Shown piece after piece: positions 8,084 to 16,741 of a stretch of DNA of 64,000 nt. The stretch covers positions 78,022 to 142,021 of the forward strand of contig JASGGU010000003.1 of assembly GCA_047602645.1 (NCBI GenBank). Reading direction: 5' to 3'. Within the stretch, counting starts at the first letter, position 1. Every line of letters starts with the position of its first letter. A program made the position numbers and the translations under genes. This stretch comes from JAEYFP01 sp047602645. GTDB taxonomy: Bacteria > Bacillota > Clostridia > Lachnospirales > Lachnospiraceae. The notes under the pieces were generated by a model, which saw only the letters and a program-made list of their open reading frames with translations, did no database searches and had not been told where the DNA came from.

Positions 8084-8776
8084 ATGGAAATTTTATTTGA
8101 AGACACACAGCTCCTCGTTTGCAGGAAACCGGCGGGAATGCCGACACAGACCGCGGACATCCGTGCAAGGGATTTGATCGGGGAAGTCAGAAATTATTTA
8201 AAAACACAGGGAGACAGAGATTTTTATGCAGGGCTGGTTCATCGTTTGGACCAGCCTGTTGAAGGTGTTCTTGTTTTTGCAAAAAATACGTTTTCCGCTG
8301 CGGCGCTGAGCAGACAGATCAGCCAAAACCGGATGCAGAAGTATTATTTTGCGGTAGTGAACGGCATCGTACCCGATGTGGGAAAAGAAGTACGTCTGAC
8401 AGATTACCTGATCAAAGATGCAAAGTCGGGAAAAGCTCAGGTTGTGGTAAAACAGGTGCAGGCGGCTAAAAAAGCAGAACTGTACTATCGATGTGTAGTG
8501 ACGGATGAAAAGGCGGACAGAAGCCTTTTAAAAATTCATTTATTGACAGGAAGATTTCATCAGATCAGAGTACAATTGGCAAATATCGGACACCCTATTC
8601 TCAACGATACAAAATATGGAGAGTCTGAAAACAGCGGCAGCCGGAATTCCTATGAAATTGCGCTATGTGCGTATTATTTGGAATTTTTTCATCCAAAAAC
8701 AAATAAAAAGATGATTTTTGAAATAGAACCCAGACAAGATAGTATTCGGCAAATGAGGTCGCAATTACCAGACTAG
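8084..8776 (+). CDS. RluA-family RNA pseudouridine synthase
   Basis: This 230-residue enzyme belongs to the RluA/RluD family that isomerises uridine to pseudouridine in rRNA or tRNA. The active-site motif is present as GLVHRLDQPVEG (usual form HRLDxxTSG) with its catalytic aspartate, and the C-terminal motif LLTGRFHQIRVQL is typical. It lacks an N-terminal S4 domain. The ATG follows the rubrerythrin stop with no gap, so translation is probably coupled, although no clear separate ribosome binding site is seen. The exact target base is unknown. Confidence 0.88.
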   Translation: MEILFEDTQLLVCRKPAGMPTQTADIRARDLIGEVRNYLKTQGDRDFYAGLVHRLDQPVEGVLVFAKNTFSAAALSRQISQNRMQKYYFAVVNGIVPDVGKEVRLTDYLIKDAKSGKAQVVVKQVQAAKKAELYYRCVVTDEKADRSLLKIHLLTGRFHQIRVQLANIGHPILNDTKYGESENSGSRNSYEIALCAYYLEFFHPKTNKKMIFEIEPRQDSIRQMRSQLPD

Positions 8777-8806
8777 GAAGTCTGCGGCTACAAATACTAT
8801 CCATGG

Positions 8807-9862
8807 GTGATTTATATGGATAGACTGTTGAATGAAAAACAGAAAAAAATAATAACTGCGGCTGCGATTATCGCCGCCGTTTATTTGGGAATGAAGTATC
8901 TGGTCCCCGTCTTTATTCCTTTTTTATTTGCCGGTCTGATCAGCGCCATGATACTTCCGGTGGTGGACTGGCTTTATCATAAATTGCATTTGAACAGAAG
9001 TTTTTCCGCGGCCTGTTTAATGATCGCGGTCTGCCTGCTGTTTCTGGGATTGCTATGGCTGCTGTTCGGGCGGCTGTTTGTCCAGATTGAGGATCTGGTT
9101 TGCAGCTATTTGTGCTATGAGGAGGAGCTTGAAAAGAATTTTACGGGGCTCTGCGATTGGATGGAAAATCTGACCGGTATCGATGCCGTAAAAATACAGA
9201 CACAGGTGATGGATAATTTTAACCTTTTTGTCGAAAATGCCACGACAGAAAAAATGTCCGAGCTGATGGGAAATTCTATGACGATTTTAAAAAAGACCGC
9301 AGGCTGTTTTACTATCGTTATCGTGACATTTATTTCTGTACTCCTGTTTGTAAAGGATGTTGGAAAAATGAAGGACAAGTGCCGTCACAGCAAATGCTGT
9401 CAAGTGATGTATGAAATTGTTAAAAAAGTACTGACGGCGGCGGGCACCTATCTTCGCGCACAGTTTATTATCATGAGTCTGATTTCGGCTTTATGTGTGA
9501 TCACACTGTATTTTTTAAAGAATCCGTATGCCCTGCTGGTCGGAGTTTTAATTGGTTTTTTTGATATTCTTCCATTTATCGGAACAGGCACAATCCTTGT
9601 GCCGTGGGCGGTCATCGAACTGACCATGGGTCATTATAAGGAGGCGGCCGTCCTGCTTATTCTGTTTGCAGCCTGTTCCTTTGCCAGAGAGCTGCTTGAG
9701 CCAAAGCTCATCGGTAAGCGGCTCGGCGTCTATCCTCTTGCCGTACTCATGGCGATTTATGTGGGCATCCGGCTGTTCGGGATCAGCGGTATCGTGTTGG
9801 GTCCGGTCAGCGCTCTGATTATCTATGAATGGATGAATGCCTTGACAAAACAACCTAAATAA
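8807..9862 (+). CDS. AI-2E/PerM-family permease, YtvI-like
   Basis: A 351-residue polytopic membrane protein of the AI-2E transporter (PerM) family. The early hydrophobic hairpin (about 17-60), a mid-protein soluble portion, and the C-terminal cluster with GFFDILPFIGTGTILVPWA and LEPKLIGKRLGVYPLAVL are family hallmarks. In spore formers the sporulation protein YtvI belongs here; that specific identity is only a possibility. The start may be GTG 8807 or ATG 8816; neither has a strong ribosome binding site. The proS T-box promoter overlaps its 3' end. Confidence 0.85.
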   Translation: MIYMDRLLNEKQKKIITAAAIIAAVYLGMKYLVPVFIPFLFAGLISAMILPVVDWLYHKLHLNRSFSAACLMIAVCLLFLGLLWLLFGRLFVQIEDLVCSYLCYEEELEKNFTGLCDWMENLTGIDAVKIQTQVMDNFNLFVENATTEKMSELMGNSMTILKKTAGCFTIVIVTFISVLLFVKDVGKMKDKCRHSKCCQVMYEIVKKVLTAAGTYLRAQFIIMSLISALCVITLYFLKNPYALLVGVLIGFFDILPFIGTGTILVPWAVIELTMGHYKEAAVLLILFAACSFARELLEPKLIGKRLGVYPLAVLMAIYVGIRLFGISGIVLGPVSALIIYEWMNALTKQPK

Positions 9863-9870
9863 AATAGAAT
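9842..9870 (+). promoter_or_regulatory. Promoter of the T-box/proS transcript
   Basis: TTGACA at 9842-9847 and TAGAAT at 9865-9870 are spaced by exactly 17 bases. The promoter overlaps the last codons of the upstream permease gene and places the transcript start near 9877, right before the T-box leader. Confidence 0.8.
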
Positions 9871-9876
9871 GGCGTT

Positions 9877-10112
9877 AGATAGAAACTGTGAAAAGAACTA
9901 GTACGGAGAGGGTGTCACTTTGATGCCGAAGCGTTACAGAGAGGGAATGACTGCTGAGAATTCCTGCGTGGAAATCCGGAACCGGCCTTGGAGTTCCGTA
10001 TGAAAATACGGCGTAGAGCGGCGTTAACGCGGCAGGAGAGAGCGCACAGATGCTAATAAGGGTGGTACCGCCGATATTCGGTCCCTTGCAGATGTGGGCT
10101 TATTTTTTATTG
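9877..10112 (+). promoter_or_regulatory. T-box riboswitch leader upstream of proS
   Basis: This non-coding leader has the hallmark T-box sequence AAGGGTGGTACCGCC at about 10058-10072. The GGTACC-type bulge there pairs with the acceptor end of uncharged tRNA. It is followed by a competing terminator (CTTATT with a run of T at 10099-10108). Upstream lie Stem I elements, including AGTA near 9900 and a purine-rich AGAGAGGGAA segment near 9937. By position it should sense uncharged tRNA-Pro and let transcription of prolyl-tRNA synthetase proceed when charged tRNA is scarce. I did not fix the specifier codon. Confidence 0.92.
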
Positions 10113-10128
10113 TAAGAGGAGAAAATAT

Positions 10129-11559
10129 ATGGCAGACAAAAAACTTGTAGAAGCAATTACCTCGATGGAAGAGGATTTTGCGCAGTGGTACACGGATGTT
10201 GTAAAAAAGGCAGAGCTGATTGACTATTCGAATGTTAAGGGCTGTATGGTGATCAAACCGGCAGGCTATGCAATATGGGAGCTGATCCAGAGGCAGCTTG
10301 ACGACCGGTTCAAGCAGACCGGAGTGGAGAATGTTTATATGCCGATGTTTATTCCCGAAAGTCTTCTGCAGAAGGAGAAGGATCATGTGGAGGGCTTTGC
10401 ACCCGAGGTTGCATGGGTGACGCACGGCGGACTGGAGCCCCTGCAGGAGCGGATGTGTGTCAGGCCCACGTCCGAAACACTGTTCTGCGATTTTTATGCA
10501 AATGAAATTCAGTCTTACAGGGATTTGCCGAAATTATATAATCAGTGGTGTTCTGTTGTGCGTTGGGAAAAGACGACAAGGCCGTTTTTGCGTTCACGGG
10601 AATTTTTATGGCAGGAAGGGCATACCGCACATGCGACGGAGAAAGAGGCTGAGGAAAGAACGAAGCAGATGCTGAATGTCTATGCTGATTTTTGTGAAGA
10701 GGTGTTGGCAATTCCTGTAGTAAAAGGAAGAAAGACGGAAAAGGAAAAGTTTGCGGGTGCGGAAGCCACTTATACGATAGAGGCCCTGATGCATGACGGC
10801 AAGGCACTGCAGTCCGGCACAAGCCATAATTTCGGAAGCGGGTTTGCGAAGGCATTTGACATTCAGTTTACGGATAAGGATAATTCGTTAAAATACGTGC
10901 ATCAGACGTCTTGGGGAATGTCTACGAGAATCATCGGCGCAATTATCATGGTGCATGGCGATGACAGCGGCTTAAAGCTGCCTCCAAGAATCGCTCCGTG
11001 CCAGATCATGGTCATTCCCATTCAGCAGAAGAAGGAGGGCGTGCTTGAAAAGGCATTTGAGATCAGAGAAAAGCTTTCGGGCTTCCGTGTAAAGGTAGAT
11101 GATACGGACAAGAGTCCCGGCTGGAAATTCAGCGAACAGGAAATGCGCGGTATTCCGCTCCGTATTGAGATCGGGCCGAAGGATATCGAGCAGAACCAGT
11201 GTGTTATTGTCCGTCGTGATACGAGGGAAAAGTTTATTGTTTCCATTGATGAGGTAGAGGAGAAGACGGCAAAGCTTCTGAGCATCATCCAAAACGATAT
11301 GCTTGCTCATGCGAGAGAGCACCTTGCAGCGCATACCTATGAGGCCGGGAACTATACCGAATTTAAAAAAATAATTGAGGAAAAGCCAGGCTTTGTGAAA
11401 GCCATGTGGTGCGGCGATGAGGCTTGTGAGAATACGATCAAGGAAGAAACGGGCGCAACGTCCCGCTGTATGCCTTTTGAACAGGAACACGTGACAGATA
11501 CCTGTGTTTGTTGTGGAAAACCAGCCGAAACAATGGTATACTGGGGTAAAGCATATTAA
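10129..11559 (+). CDS. proS: Prolyl-tRNA synthetase, short (eukaryote/archaeal-like) type
   Basis: The enzyme charges tRNA-Pro with proline. At 476 residues it lacks the large editing insertion of the long bacterial type and belongs to the ProS type 3 group. Class II motifs are visible: motif 2 around VRWEKTTRPFLRSREFLWQEGH, and motif 3 in the GIPLRIEIGPKD region. The C-terminus carries a zinc-type CGDEACE...CVCCGKPAE module. AGAGGAG lies eight bases before the ATG. It is controlled by the T-box directly upstream. Confidence 0.95.
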   Translation: MADKKLVEAITSMEEDFAQWYTDVVKKAELIDYSNVKGCMVIKPAGYAIWELIQRQLDDRFKQTGVENVYMPMFIPESLLQKEKDHVEGFAPEVAWVTHGGLEPLQERMCVRPTSETLFCDFYANEIQSYRDLPKLYNQWCSVVRWEKTTRPFLRSREFLWQEGHTAHATEKEAEERTKQMLNVYADFCEEVLAIPVVKGRKTEKEKFAGAEATYTIEALMHDGKALQSGTSHNFGSGFAKAFDIQFTDKDNSLKYVHQTSWGMSTRIIGAIIMVHGDDSGLKLPPRIAPCQIMVIPIQQKKEGVLEKAFEIREKLSGFRVKVDDTDKSPGWKFSEQEMRGIPLRIEIGPKDIEQNQCVIVRRDTREKFIVSIDEVEEKTAKLLSIIQNDMLAHAREHLAAHTYEAGNYTEFKKIIEEKPGFVKAMWCGDEACENTIKEETGATSRCMPFEQEHVTDTCVCCGKPAETMVYWGKAY

Positions 11560-11581
11560 GGACAAAGGGGGCAATCAAAAC

Positions 11582-12775
11582 ATGAATGTATTAGTAATAA
11601 ACTGCGGAAGCTCTTCCCTGAAATATCAGCTGATCAACTCCGATTCCGAGGAGGTCCTTGCAAAAGGGATCTGCGAACGGATCGGGATCACCGGAGGAAT
11701 GCTGACGCATCAGCCGGAGGGCAGGGACAAAATCAAGACGGCAGTCGACATGCCGGACCACACCGTTGCAGTGAAGCTTGTGATCGAAAGTCTGACAGAC
11801 AAGGATAGCGGCGTAATCAAATCGCTGAGTGAAATCGACGCGGTCGGACACCGGGTGGTACACGGAGGAGAGCGTTTTTCAGAGTCGACGCTGCTTACGG
11901 AGGATGTGATGAAGGCGATTGAAGAGTGCAATGATTTGGCACCCCTTCACAATCCGGCAAACCTGACGGGTATTCGTTCTTGTATGAAGGTGCTGCCGGG
12001 TGTACCGATGGTCGGTGTATTCGATACCGCGTTTCACCAGACGATGCCTCCCAAAGCCTTCCTTTACGGAATTCCGTTCGAATATTACCAAAAATATAAG
12101 GTGCGCCGTTACGGCTTTCACGGCACGAGCCATGAATTTGTTTCCAAGCGTGCGGCGGAGCTGCTTTTAAAGGATAAAAGCGATTTTAAGGTGATTGTCT
12201 GTCATTTGGGAAACGGCGCGAGCATCAGTGCGGTCAGCAACGGAAAATGCGTGGATACGAGTATGGGACTGACACCGCTGGAGGGTCTGATCATGGGCAC
12301 GCGCAGTGGTGATCTGGATCCGGCGATACTGGATTTTCTTGTTAAAAAAGAGGGACTGACGATCTCAGAAGTGACCGATATTCTCAACAAAAAATCCGGT
12401 GTGCTCGGACTTTCCGGTGTTTCCAGCGATTTCAGGGATTTAGGGAATGCGGCGGATACCGGAAATGAGCAGGCAAAGACGGCTCTTGAGACTTATGCAT
12501 ACCGTGTTGCAAAATATATCGGTTCGTATGCGGCGGCGATGAATGGCGTGGATGCAATCGTATTTACTGCCGGTGTCGGAGAAAATAATACGCAGGTCAG
12601 ACAGATGATCGGAGATTATCTCGGTTATTTAGGAACCAGTGTTGTTTCTGAAAAGAACAACGTAAAAGGTGAAGAGGCTGTTTTGTCGGCGGATGGGGCG
12701 AAGGTTGCCATTCTTGTAATTCCGACGAATGAAGAACTTGCGATTGCAAGGGAAACAGTCAGACTTGTTTTGTAG
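11582..12775 (+). CDS. ackA: Acetate kinase
   Basis: Acetate kinase makes ATP and acetate from acetyl phosphate and ADP, the last step of acetate fermentation. The 397-residue product starts MNVLVINCGSSSLKYQL, and shows VGHRVVHGGERF, the catalytic region RRYGFHGTSHEFV, GLIMGTRSGDLDPA and FTAGVGENN, all signatures of the family. The start at 11582 follows an AAAGGGGG ribosome binding site; longer upstream frame overlaps proS and is not used. The usual partner pta is not adjacent. Confidence 0.96.
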   Translation: MNVLVINCGSSSLKYQLINSDSEEVLAKGICERIGITGGMLTHQPEGRDKIKTAVDMPDHTVAVKLVIESLTDKDSGVIKSLSEIDAVGHRVVHGGERFSESTLLTEDVMKAIEECNDLAPLHNPANLTGIRSCMKVLPGVPMVGVFDTAFHQTMPPKAFLYGIPFEYYQKYKVRRYGFHGTSHEFVSKRAAELLLKDKSDFKVIVCHLGNGASISAVSNGKCVDTSMGLTPLEGLIMGTRSGDLDPAILDFLVKKEGLTISEVTDILNKKSGVLGLSGVSSDFRDLGNAADTGNEQAKTALETYAYRVAKYIGSYAAAMNGVDAIVFTAGVGENNTQVRQMIGDYLGYLGTSVVSEKNNVKGEEAVLSADGAKVAILVIPTNEELAIARETVRLVL

Positions 12776-12788
12776 GGAGGTGTCCCGT

Positions 12789-14150
12789 ATGCAGATAACA
12801 CTACCAGAAAAGGTGAAGCGTATCCTCCGTACATTACAGGATGGCGGCTATGAAGCCTATGCGGTGGGCGGTTGCGTACGGGATTCTTGCTTAGGCAGGC
12901 TGCCGGAGGATTGGGATATTACGACAAGTGCCAGGCCAAATGAGGTTAAAGCGCTGTTTCGCCGGACGGTGGATACCGGGATTCAGCATGGTACGGTCAC
13001 CGTTCTGTATGGAAATGAGGGCTTTGAGGTGACAACCTACCGGATTGACGGGGACTATGAGGACAGCAGGCACCCGAAGGAGGTCACCTTTACAACAAAG
13101 CTGACCGAGGATCTGAAGCGGCGGGATTTTACGATTAACGCAATGGCCTACAGTGAAGAGACAGGGATCGTTGATGTGTTCGGCGGCCTTGCGGATTTAG
13201 AAGACGGAATAATTCGCGCCGTGGGAAATGCAAAGGAACGGTTTACGGAAGACGCACTTCGTATCCTGAGGGCGATCCGGTTCTCGGCGCAGCTTGGGTA
13301 TGAGATTGAGGAGGAGACAATGCAGGCGATCAAAGAGCTTGCACCATCGCTTTCTCAGATCAGCGCGGAACGGATCAGGACGGAGCTTGTGAAGCTTCTG
13401 CTGTCAAAGCACCCTGACAGGATGCGAATTGCCTATGAGACGGGAGTGACAGCCGTCATACTGCCGGAGTTTGACCGGATGTTTGATACGGAGCAGAATA
13501 CACCATACCATTGCTTTAATGTCGGAGAACATACACTCTATGCGCTGCAGGCCTCCTGTGCGGAGGATGAGCGGATTGATGAGGAAGAAAGAAAGCTGTT
13601 GCGGCTGTCTCTGCTGTTTCATGATATGGGAAAGCCTGAGGAGCATACGGTCGACGAACAGGGGATTTCCCATTTCTACCGGCATGCGCTCAGGAGTGAG
13701 GAACTGACAGTCCGTATCATGCGACGGCTGAAATTCGACAATGATACGCTTAATAAGACCGCAAAGCTCGTAAAATATCATGATTACAGGCCAAAGCTGA
13801 CAATGCCGCGTGTACGTCGTGCCATCGTTGAAATCAGTCCGGAGCTGATGCCGGTGCTCTTTTCCGTAAAAAGGGCGGATATCGCGGCGCAAAGCGATTA
13901 TAAGCGGTCGGAAAAACTTGCTTATACCGCTGAGTTTGAACAGCGATACAGGCAGGTACTTGAGGCGGGCGACTGTATTTCTATCAGGATGCTTGCTGTT
14001 TCGGGAAAGGATCTGATAGAAGCCGGGATGCAGCCCGGCAGAGAGCTCGGTGAGGCGCTGCAGAAGTTGTTTCTGCATGTGCTTGAGGAACCTTCCCACA
14101 ACACGAAGGAATACCTGCTTTCCAAAATAAATATAGAGAAGAAACCATAG
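12789..14150 (+). CDS. cca: CCA tRNA nucleotidyltransferase with HD domain
   Basis: The enzyme adds or repairs the CCA end of tRNAs. The nucleotidyltransferase head has GGCVRDSCLGRLPEDWDI with the DxD metal ligands, then RRDFTINAMAY and the ERF(T/L)EDALRILRAIRF motif. A C-terminal HD phosphohydrolase-type domain (HTLYALQA, LLFHDMGKPEEH) covers about residues 240-370. Start ATG 12789 follows GGGAGGTG eight bases upstream, 13 bases after ackA, so the two are probably co-transcribed. 453 residues is normal for this subgroup. Confidence 0.93.
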   Translation: MQITLPEKVKRILRTLQDGGYEAYAVGGCVRDSCLGRLPEDWDITTSARPNEVKALFRRTVDTGIQHGTVTVLYGNEGFEVTTYRIDGDYEDSRHPKEVTFTTKLTEDLKRRDFTINAMAYSEETGIVDVFGGLADLEDGIIRAVGNAKERFTEDALRILRAIRFSAQLGYEIEEETMQAIKELAPSLSQISAERIRTELVKLLLSKHPDRMRIAYETGVTAVILPEFDRMFDTEQNTPYHCFNVGEHTLYALQASCAEDERIDEEERKLLRLSLLFHDMGKPEEHTVDEQGISHFYRHALRSEELTVRIMRRLKFDNDTLNKTAKLVKYHDYRPKLTMPRVRRAIVEISPELMPVLFSVKRADIAAQSDYKRSEKLAYTAEFEQRYRQVLEAGDCISIRMLAVSGKDLIEAGMQPGRELGEALQKLFLHVLEEPSHNTKEYLLSKINIEKKP

Positions 14151-14242
14151 GAGGTCAGCATACTTTTTATAGCCCTCTCATAAGATAGGTAGTGAACAAA
14201 CTATAGAGAAACTATATGTCTTACCGGGTGAGGGGGATCTAA

Positions 14243-15226
14243 GTGGGCGATAAAGGGAGCAGTGTACTGGAGGCCTATGATTTAACAGTAAACAGGACCT
14301 ATAAGGGACGCGGTGCGCTGATTTGTGAGACAAATCAGGGCTTGAAAATTCTGCGGGAATACCACGGTTCGGCTGCGAAGCTGCAGATGCAGGATGAAAT
14401 GCTTTCGCATATAGGCAGGAAGGGCTTTTTCAGAGTGGACTTTTTTGTTCACAACAAAGAAGGCGGTCTGCTGACAACGGATGCATCGGGTACCCCCTAT
14501 GTGCTGAAGGACTGCTGTGAGGGAAAGGAATGCGATGTAAAAAATCCTGCGGAGCTTCGTCTGGCGGCGAAAAATTTGGCTCTTTTGCATCAGGCAATGC
14601 AAATTCCGCAGCTTTGCACAGTTCCGATGTATTTTCATTCGATTAAGCGCGAATCCGAGAAACACACGAGAGAACTCAAGAAAATCAGGGATTTTATACA
14701 GGCAAGGAGTAAAAAATCAGAATTTGAGCTGTACTTTATTAGAAATTTTAATCTGTTTTACGGGCAGGCGCTGGAAGTAAGCAGCAGTATGACCGGTTGG
14801 GATGAAAAGACCTTTCTTCATGGAATTTTTGAAAGCGGGCAGCTTTGCCACGGTGAATATGTTCACCACAATATTATGATTGGCAAGCAGGGAATTTCCG
14901 TTATTAATTTTGAAAGGTTTCTGGCCGATACAAGAGTCAGAGATTTATATCAATTTATGCGGAAGGTGCTGGAGAAAAACAACTGGGAAGAACGAACAGG
15001 CTTTTTGCTTCTGGAAAGCTATGAGGAGGAGTCCCTGCTTCTTTCAGAGGAAAAAAGAAACCTGTATTTCCGTCTTGCCTATCCGGAAAAATTTTGGAAG
15101 GTAGCAAACTATTATTATAATTCCAACAAGGCGCTTGTGCCGGATAAAAATATCGATAAGCTGAAGACACTCGTCAACCAAAATGATGCAAGAGAAAGGT
15201 TTTTAAAACAGTTAGTGAGGTACTGA
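14243..15226 (+). CDS. CotS-like spore-coat kinase-fold protein
   Basis: A 327-residue protein with the look of the CotS/APH aminoglycoside-phosphotransferase-like fold: an N-terminal lobe with ILREYHGSAAKL, a HGEYVHHNIMIG segment (about residue 207) in place of the catalytic loop, and VINFERFLADTRVRDLYQF in place of the metal-binding DxD loop. In CotS-family proteins this loop is normally IDFD/E; here it reads INFE, so catalytic competence is doubtful. CotS proteins sit in the spore coat. Start is GTG 14243 with AGGGGGA upstream. Its stop overlaps the PEGA gene start by one base, so they are coupled. Confidence 0.75.
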   Translation: MGDKGSSVLEAYDLTVNRTYKGRGALICETNQGLKILREYHGSAAKLQMQDEMLSHIGRKGFFRVDFFVHNKEGGLLTTDASGTPYVLKDCCEGKECDVKNPAELRLAAKNLALLHQAMQIPQLCTVPMYFHSIKRESEKHTRELKKIRDFIQARSKKSEFELYFIRNFNLFYGQALEVSSSMTGWDEKTFLHGIFESGQLCHGEYVHHNIMIGKQGISVINFERFLADTRVRDLYQFMRKVLEKNNWEERTGFLLLESYEEESLLLSEEKRNLYFRLAYPEKFWKVANYYYNSNKALVPDKNIDKLKTLVNQNDARERFLKQLVRY

Positions 15227-16596
15227 TGAAAAAAGCGATAGTTCCCATTATGACAATGATTCTTCTGACGTTTCTAGGATGCTACCTGATCGCAACGGAA
15301 TATTTGAAAAGCAAGGTCGCAAATGAAGTTAGCGAGACATTGGCCGAGGAGCCTGAGGAGAAACTGACAAATGAGGATACGGTCATTTTGCTCGGGAAGG
15401 ATACGAAAGAAAAGCTGCTGATACTTCGCCTTGTGACGGGCGGCAGGGAACAGGAGCTTTCCTATGACGGAACGACTGCTATTTTAGGAAGGCACGGCGA
15501 CAGCCTTTCGATGGAACAGCTGGAAATAGGGGAAATTTTAGACGTTGTCTATTCGACTCACAGCCGGAGGCTCAACACTGTCCAGGTGTCGGTTAACACC
15601 TGGACAAATACGGGCGTCACAAAGTTTTCTGTGGATGAAAATAAAAAAATCATGGAGATCGGCCGGGAGCAGTATCAGTTTACCGACGATCTTGTCATTT
15701 TTTCGGACGGCAAGCCGGCGCAGCTGATGGATATTACAGAGCTTGATACGCTGACGATCAAGGGTTATAACCGGAAAATCTGTTCTATTCTCGTAGAAAA
15801 AGGGCATGGGTATCTCAGACTTTTAAACGATGCTTATTTTATTGGCGGTTGGATCGAGGTAGGACAAGCTATTATCAAGCCGATCACGTCGGAAATGCTG
15901 CTGCCTGTTCCCGAGGGGAGCTATACGGTGCGTCTGACAAATAAAGGCTACGCGGGTCAGAAGGATGTAAAGGTAATTCGTGATCAGGAGACGGAAATCG
16001 ACCTGTCGGAAATTGATATCGAAGAAGTCGCAATCGGCCATATTGCCTTCCGAATTAGTCCTGATTACGCGCAGCTTTACGTTGACGGCGATATGACAGA
16101 TTTTACGGAGCGGGTGCCGCTGGAATTCGGGACTCATCAAATTCGGGTAGAACTGCCCGGCTATGAGACAATTGAAACGAATATCAAAGTCGGCTCGGAA
16201 TTTGCCAACATCGATATCGAACTGGACGAAGAAACAGAGGAGGCGGAAAGTTCTTCCTCCTCCAGCTCTAAAAAGAGCAGCTCCTCAGGCAGGTCAAGCA
16301 GCTTAAGCAGCTCTTCAGGCAGTTCCTCATCGGGCAGCAGCACGGTTAGCACATCCTCCAGCTCGACAAATATTTTATCGGAAACTAAAAAGATGTACGT
16401 CGAAGGACCTGCGCAGGCGGAAGTATATCTGGACGGAAACTATGTCGGGATTGCGCCGGTCAGCGCGGCGAAGGTGACAGGCTCTCATGTGATCACGCTG
16501 AGCAGAAACGGCTATCAGACGAAGAGCTATACGGTCAATATTGATAATGACGGAAACGATGTCACGTTTTCGTTTTCAGAGCTTGCGGCACAATGA
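15226..16596 (+). CDS. Membrane-anchored PEGA-domain protein with serine-rich linker
   Basis: A 456-residue protein with an uncleaved signal/anchor helix (about residues 3-24) and an extracellular body. At least two PEGA-type beta repeats are visible (about 280-345, FRISPDYAQLYVDGD...PLEFGTHQIRVELPGYET; and about 395-452, AQAEVYLDGNYVGIAPVSAAKVTGSHVITL), split by a roughly 40-residue low-complexity serine/glycine linker (about 347-388). PEGA domains are surface-exposed modules often tied to envelope or spore layers. Translation is coupled to the CotS-like gene by an overlapping TGATG. Function unknown. Confidence 0.8.
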   Translation: MKKAIVPIMTMILLTFLGCYLIATEYLKSKVANEVSETLAEEPEEKLTNEDTVILLGKDTKEKLLILRLVTGGREQELSYDGTTAILGRHGDSLSMEQLEIGEILDVVYSTHSRRLNTVQVSVNTWTNTGVTKFSVDENKKIMEIGREQYQFTDDLVIFSDGKPAQLMDITELDTLTIKGYNRKICSILVEKGHGYLRLLNDAYFIGGWIEVGQAIIKPITSEMLLPVPEGSYTVRLTNKGYAGQKDVKVIRDQETEIDLSEIDIEEVAIGHIAFRISPDYAQLYVDGDMTDFTERVPLEFGTHQIRVELPGYETIETNIKVGSEFANIDIELDEETEEAESSSSSSSKKSSSSGRSSSLSSSSGSSSSGSSTVSTSSSSTNILSETKKMYVEGPAQAEVYLDGNYVGIAPVSAAKVTGSHVITLSRNGYQTKSYTVNIDNDGNDVTFSFSELAAQ

Positions 16597-16646
16597 CGGA
16601 AAAGGATGCATTTTCCTTGTGAAAATCAGAATAACGAAGTATAATA

Positions 16647-16688
16647 AAAACTGGTATGTTGGTCAATGAGGTCCGGCATGCCAGTTTT
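16647..16688 (+). terminator. Terminator after the PEGA gene
   Basis: A 12-bp stem with one G-T pair (AAAACTGGTATG at 16647-16658 with 16677-16688) ends in TTTT. It lies 50 bases downstream of the PEGA stop codon, before the membrane-protein gene. Confidence 0.55.
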
Positions 16689-16741
16689 GCGCTCCAAGGA
16701 ATTGTTTCTAAATTTTGTTATAAAAAAGTGCGGAGATCTCT

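Noticed and set aside
13404..14099. Minus-strand open frame of 231 codons
   Set aside because: It is antisense to cca, with no recognisable domain or ribosome binding site.
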